The notes under the pieces: model-generated
Seen by the model: only the letters and a program-made list of their open reading frames with translations
Database searches by the model: none
Told to the model about the DNA's origin: nothing
From: an uncultured Dialister sp.
Lineage (GTDB): Bacteria > Bacillota > Negativicutes > Veillonellales > Dialisteraceae
Assembly: GCA_934216155.1 (NCBI GenBank)
Contig: CAKQBK010000033.1
Span: 1-26,781, forward strand
DNA: 26,781 bases
Direction: 5' to 3'
Part shown: piece after piece, positions 24,018 through 26,781 of the stretch
Layout of the letters: every line of letters begins with the position of its first letter
How positions within the stretch are numbered: position 1 is the stretch's first letter
Program-made: the position numbers and the translations under genes

Positions 24018-24995
24018 CTAAACGACTGGGTATAAAATGCGAGCGGCATAAATGACGCCTGTCATAGTCACGCAGGATAGGAGAGTACTCATCATGACCA
24101 GTTCAGTGGCAAAATCTTCACAGTTGTGAAATTCTACAGCGTAGAGCACAGAATTGACAGGTGCAGGTACAGAGGACATGATAAGAATGGTCTGTTTGAT
24201 GGTAGGCGAAAAATGAAAACCCACTATATCTGATAAGGTGATCACTACCAAACCGCAAACAGGTCCCATAACCAAACGAATAAAACAACCAGCCCAGGCA
24301 TCTATATCTTGAAATACAATGGTACTTTTATGGATTTGCATTCCCAAAGCAATCATAACGATAGCCACCAAAGCTTGGGCGCAGTTTTCAAATACAGGCC
24401 AAATAAATAATTGGGTCATATCAAATCCAGAAAATTTAATAGTAAAGACCAGCATCAGTGTGTAGAGTACAGGCATGTGGAAAACCACAGCAAGTGCTTC
24501 TCTAGCAGTCAATTTCCCTTTTCCTGCTTGATACAGTCCCAGAGTATTAAGGGACATATTCATTTGGACCAGCATGATGGTAGCACAGGCACTGGCTTGT
24601 GCCAGGTATGGCATTTCTCCATTGATGACATAGGGTGCATTACCAAATACAAGGGCGATAAGAGCGATGCCTACATTCCCGTTGTTGGAGAACATAGTGC
24701 CATTTTTCAAAGCCTCTGTTTTAGCTACTGTAAGTCCTCGGATTTTACCATAGAGCCAGGAAATAAATCCGACTAAAAACATTTGCACAAAAGCCAAAAT
24801 GAATACATTCAGCATAGTCATATCCAAATCGGCTACGTAAATGCTATAAAAAATAAAAGAGGGAAGTACGATATAGAATGTCAGTTTATTGAGGGATAAA
24901 ATATCCATCTTAAAGCGTAAATCTAGTACGTATCCAATGCCTACAAAAATCAGAAGAGGCAAGATGTTATCGAAAATGATTTGTAAAAATGCCAT
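24018..24995 (-). CDS. AEC-family transporter (auxin efflux carrier-like), second gene
   Basis: A 325-residue membrane protein with about ten hydrophobic segments. It starts MAFLQIIFDNILPLLIFVGI and has LTFYIVLPSFIFYS and FSNNGNVGIALIALVFG (an N-rich segment near TM4 typical of the AEC fold). Bacterial AEC proteins include malate, malonate and other carboxylate permeases; the substrate here is unknown. AAGGAGG with a 7-base spacing precedes the ATG, and the start lies only 12 bp after the stop of a paralogue, so both are likely one transcript. Confidence 0.9.
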   Translation of the reverse strand: MAFLQIIFDNILPLLIFVGIGYVLDLRFKMDILSLNKLTFYIVLPSFIFYSIYVADLDMTMLNVFILAFVQMFLVGFISWLYGKIRGLTVAKTEALKNGTMFSNNGNVGIALIALVFGNAPYVINGEMPYLAQASACATIMLVQMNMSLNTLGLYQAGKGKLTAREALAVVFHMPVLYTLMLVFTIKFSGFDMTQLFIWPVFENCAQALVAIVMIALGMQIHKSTIVFQDIDAWAGCFIRLVMGPVCGLVVITLSDIVGFHFSPTIKQTILIMSSVPAPVNSVLYAVEFHNCEDFATELVMMSTLLSCVTMTGVIYAARILYPVV

Positions 24996-25007
24996 GACTA
25001 TACCTCC

Positions 25008-25970
25008 TTATATACTGAATGGAAAAACAATCCGACAAAGATAAATCACTGTCGGTACAGTCAGTATACCTGCTAGGGTATTAAAGATCACAGCTTGGAC
25101 CAGAAGGCCAGGCTGTTTTTGATATTCAATACCGTAAATCACAAGGGTGATGGAGGATGGAATGGCTGCATATATTAAAAATACTTGAGAAGCTACAGGA
25201 CTAAAATGGCCAAATCCTATCAGGATGGCATAGGCTAATATAGGAGATACAATTAATTTCAAAAAACTAGACCCAAGTACAAAGGCATTGGGAATAAAGT
25301 GATGGGTGCGATGAAGCTGTAACCCTATGGTAATGGTAATGAGAACCAGGAAAGCACCATCAAAATGATACAATACAGGATACATGAAAGTACCTTCCAA
25401 TTTTATATCGAGAAATCTGACCAGAAAAGCTAAGAGTGCAGCATACAGAGCAGGAGTTCTGCAAAGAATGCCCACCATATGAGCGGCTTTATCATGATTA
25501 TGGCGTACCATAGCAGCACCTATGGTATTGACAGCTACGTTCATGCATACCATCAGTATAGACATGATGCCCATGGCTTCTGTGAGATAGGCTGGTTTGC
25601 CATCCACTAAAAATGGAGCATGAGAAAAAATCATCATGGCTAAAGCAGCGCCTAAGTGACCAGAATTGGAAAACGTAGAAACAGCACAAAAATCAAAAGC
25701 ATCTTCTTTTCCAAACTTCCTGGCCGATAACATAGCAATAAGGTACATCAGTAGCATTAGCAATAGGGCTGCTGGTATCATAGCTAAATCTTGCGGAGAT
25801 GGTTGGTATTTATATAAACTGAAAAAAATAAAACCTGGCAAAATCACATATACGGTGAGCTTGCTGTATGTGTCCACATCAATTTTAAATTTACTGTCTA
25901 AAAACCATCCACATGCAATGAAGGCAAATAGTGGCAAAATATCGTTCCATAAGATTTGTAAAAGTACCAT
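25008..25970 (-). CDS. AEC-family transporter, first gene of the pair
   Basis: A 320-residue membrane protein with the same plan as its neighbour: MVLLQILWNDILPLFAFIAC, then LTVYVILPGFIFFSLYKY and FSNSGHLGAALAMMIFSHAP. A longer frame to 26039 is open, but AAGGAAGG (25974-25981 on the minus strand) is spaced for the ATG at 25970. The extra codons would come from repeat DNA, and the paralogue starts at the equivalent residue. The two proteins are clearly related but far from identical, indicating an old tandem duplication. Confidence 0.9.
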   Translation of the reverse strand: MVLLQILWNDILPLFAFIACGWFLDSKFKIDVDTYSKLTVYVILPGFIFFSLYKYQPSPQDLAMIPAALLLMLLMYLIAMLSARKFGKEDAFDFCAVSTFSNSGHLGAALAMMIFSHAPFLVDGKPAYLTEAMGIMSILMVCMNVAVNTIGAAMVRHNHDKAAHMVGILCRTPALYAALLAFLVRFLDIKLEGTFMYPVLYHFDGAFLVLITITIGLQLHRTHHFIPNAFVLGSSFLKLIVSPILAYAILIGFGHFSPVASQVFLIYAAIPSSITLVIYGIEYQKQPGLLVQAVIFNTLAGILTVPTVIYLCRIVFPFSI

Positions 25971-25994
25971 GGTCATCCTTCCTTGTGATGATGT

Positions 25995-26065
25995 AAGAAG
26001 TAGGTTGTTAGCAGCAGGTGGGAAGTCTACCATCGACAACAGTTAATTACCAACAACTAACTGCT
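25995..26065. repeat. Degenerate heptamer-type repeats
   Basis: Words gttgtta, gcagcag, gacaaca, gttaatt, accaaca, actaact and gctacct form loose 7-bp steps related to the arrays at 982-1094 and 17927-17998. They lie just upstream of the AEC operon, where its leader would be. Confidence 0.5.
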
Positions 26066-26142
26066 ACCTTCTTACTCTTTATAATTTTGATACCATATAG
26101 TATACATCGATTGGAAATAGTTAGATAGGGAAGAATGCAAAA

Positions 26143-26187
26143 TAAAAGATCCCAGTTCCGGAGGATGAAGGGAAATAGGATCTTTTA
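26143..26187 (-). terminator. Probable terminator for the small-gene transcript
   Basis: TAAAAGATCC (26143-26152) and GGATCTTTTA (26178-26187) are a perfect 10-bp inverted repeat with a 25-base loop. Read on the minus strand the hairpin is followed by TTTTATTTTGC, suitable for termination of transcription coming from the small genes at 26475 and beyond, and just ahead of the AEC leader. Confidence 0.55.
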
Positions 26188-26196
26188 CCTTTGGTG

Positions 26197-26414
26197 ATGG
26201 TTGTTGGTTATTTAGGCGTGAAACAGTCAACAACCATTGAGAATTTAAATAATTACGTATATATTATTTTATTTAGTGCCTGCTCGATAATTCATACGTT
26301 TGATATGTACGAAACGTATGTAGTAACATTTTGATATGGAGATGCATAGACATACCAGCTATTGTGCAGATTCCTATGCATTCACGGTTGTTTGGCTCCA
26401 ATAACAAACAACCG
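26197..26414. other. Cluster of hairpins, candidate structured RNA
   Basis: Four further stems follow the terminator-like one: ATGGTTGTTG (26197-26206) with 26228-26237; CATACGTTT (26293-26301) with 26312-26320; TGCATAG (26343-26349) with 26374-26380; and CGGTTGTTTG (26385-26394) with 26405-26414. All are perfect. No credible gene is seen on either strand in this stretch. It could be a structured 3' region of the small-gene transcript, a separate RNA, or a worn repeat. No known RNA class is recognised. Confidence 0.45.
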
Positions 26415-26474
26415 GCCACAATCGCCAATACGATTTCTTGCTATTGAAAAAATGAATTAACGAGTAATCACGAA

Positions 26475-26627
26475 TTACCATTTCTTGAAGTTGAAAGGGA
26501 GATGAACCAAGTGGCAGATGCAATCAGCTCTGTAAATTTTCTTTTCAGCAATGTAACCCCAAAGGCCATTTGTACGAGAGAGGTCTTTGACACCCATCAT
26601 AATAGCGTTAGCAATTTTCTTTTCCAT
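26475..26627 (-). CDS. Small basic protein with CxCHxxH motif, first complete copy
   Basis: A 50-residue ORF beginning MEKKIANAIMMGVKDLSRTN and ending VHLPFNFKKW; I do not recognise the family. A good ribosome site (AGAAGGA, about 8 bases before the ATG) supports translation. C36, C38, H39 and H42 form CICHLVH, possibly a metal site or a processing or modification site. Net charge is about +5, there is no signal peptide, and a central GLWGYIAEKK could be helical. Codons are those favoured in the ribosomal genes (CGT, AAC, TAC, TTC, GGT), hinting at strong expression. A second copy lies 237 bp upstream on the same strand. Confidence 0.75.
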   Translation of the reverse strand: MEKKIANAIMMGVKDLSRTNGLWGYIAEKKIYRADCICHLVHLPFNFKKW

Positions 26628-26711
26628 AATAAATTCCTTCTTTCTATATAATGATTTTCGTTCATTTAAATTTTAAAAAATAATAAGACAAGTGATGAAA
26701 TGATTCACGAA

Positions 26712-26781
26712 TTACCATTTCTTGAAGTTGAAAGGGAGATGAACCAAGTGGCAGATGCAATCAGCTCTGTAAATTTTCTTT
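26712..26781 (-). CDS. Second copy of the small CxCHxxH protein, cut by window end
   Basis: The visible part encodes the last 22 residues, KKIYRADCICHLVHLPFNFK then KW, identical to the copy at 26475-26627. The DNA identity runs from 26706 to the window end (76 bases, matching 26469-26544 without a change). The 84 bp between its stop and the next ATG are A/T rich and carry the downstream copy's ribosome site. Its start is outside the window, so whether it is intact is unknown. Confidence 0.7.
   Translation of the reverse strand, partial: KKIYRADCICHLVHLPFNFKKW

Larger units (their letters stand above)
26469..26781 (-). repeat. Tandem direct repeat, 237-bp period
   Basis: Bases 26469-26544 and 26706-26781 are identical. 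Assuming the repeat continues beyond the edge, the unit is one small gene plus its spacer. Perfect identity at synonymous sites implies a recent duplication or ongoing gene conversion. Confidence 0.8.

Noticed and set aside
25971..26039. Upstream extension of the first AEC protein by 23 residues
   Set aside because: The extension is translated repeat DNA; the ribosome site and the paralogue both support the start at 25970.
26280..26440. Possible short minus-strand ORF of about 50 codons between the hairpins
   Set aside because: It would need a TTG start without a ribosome site and overlaps several perfect stems.

Overview
The window looks like a low-to-mid GC Firmicutes-type chromosome with a Gram-negative envelope, most likely class Negativicutes (Dialister, Megasphaera or a relative). 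That placement is an inference. It rests on the Firmicutes-style gene order (tuf, then S10-spc-alpha with secY-adk-map-infA-rpmJ-rpsM-rpsK-rpoA-rplQ), strong AGGAGG ribosome sites, and an ArnT/PMT-type lipid glycosyltransferase of the kind used to modify lipid A.

Layout. Positions 1-108 are the 3' end of tuf, closed by a perfect 13-bp UUCG hairpin terminator. Positions 175-1736 form an unusually long spacer (about 1.56 kb) full of repeats: a roughly 324-bp imperfect palindrome, a heptanucleotide array and short dispersed motifs. The spacer ends in a highly structured leader just before rpsJ. Positions 1737-16276 hold one dense, co-oriented block of 30 genes: 26 ribosomal proteins (rpsJ to rplQ) plus secY, adk, map, infA and rpoA. 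Genes are spaced by 0-60 bp or overlap by 1-4 bp, and the block ends in a strong terminator at 16286-16319. rpsD (S4), often found between rpsK and rpoA, is absent. rpsN is the long form without zinc ligands, while rpmJ is the zinc-ligand form.

Positions 16546-26781 are accessory. They hold a DUF805 membrane protein with an unrecognised N-terminal domain, a tRNA-Cys-like gene with two apparent one-base insertions, and an ArnT-like glycosyltransferase. A sensor kinase and an OmpR-type response regulator follow, in that order, separated by 342 bp. Next come an EamA transporter and two tandem AEC-family transporters that probably form one operon. Many spacers carry repeats: a 164-bp MITE-like palindrome, twin ~193-bp elements bracketing the kinase gene, and long perfect hairpins.

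The right edge is the most novel part. A 50-codon gene on the minus strand encodes a small basic protein with a CxCHxxH motif, a good ribosome site and codons resembling those of the ribosomal genes. A second copy, identical over the visible 76 nt, begins 237 bp away and runs off the window. Between these small genes and the AEC operon lies a run of five hairpins (26143-26414).
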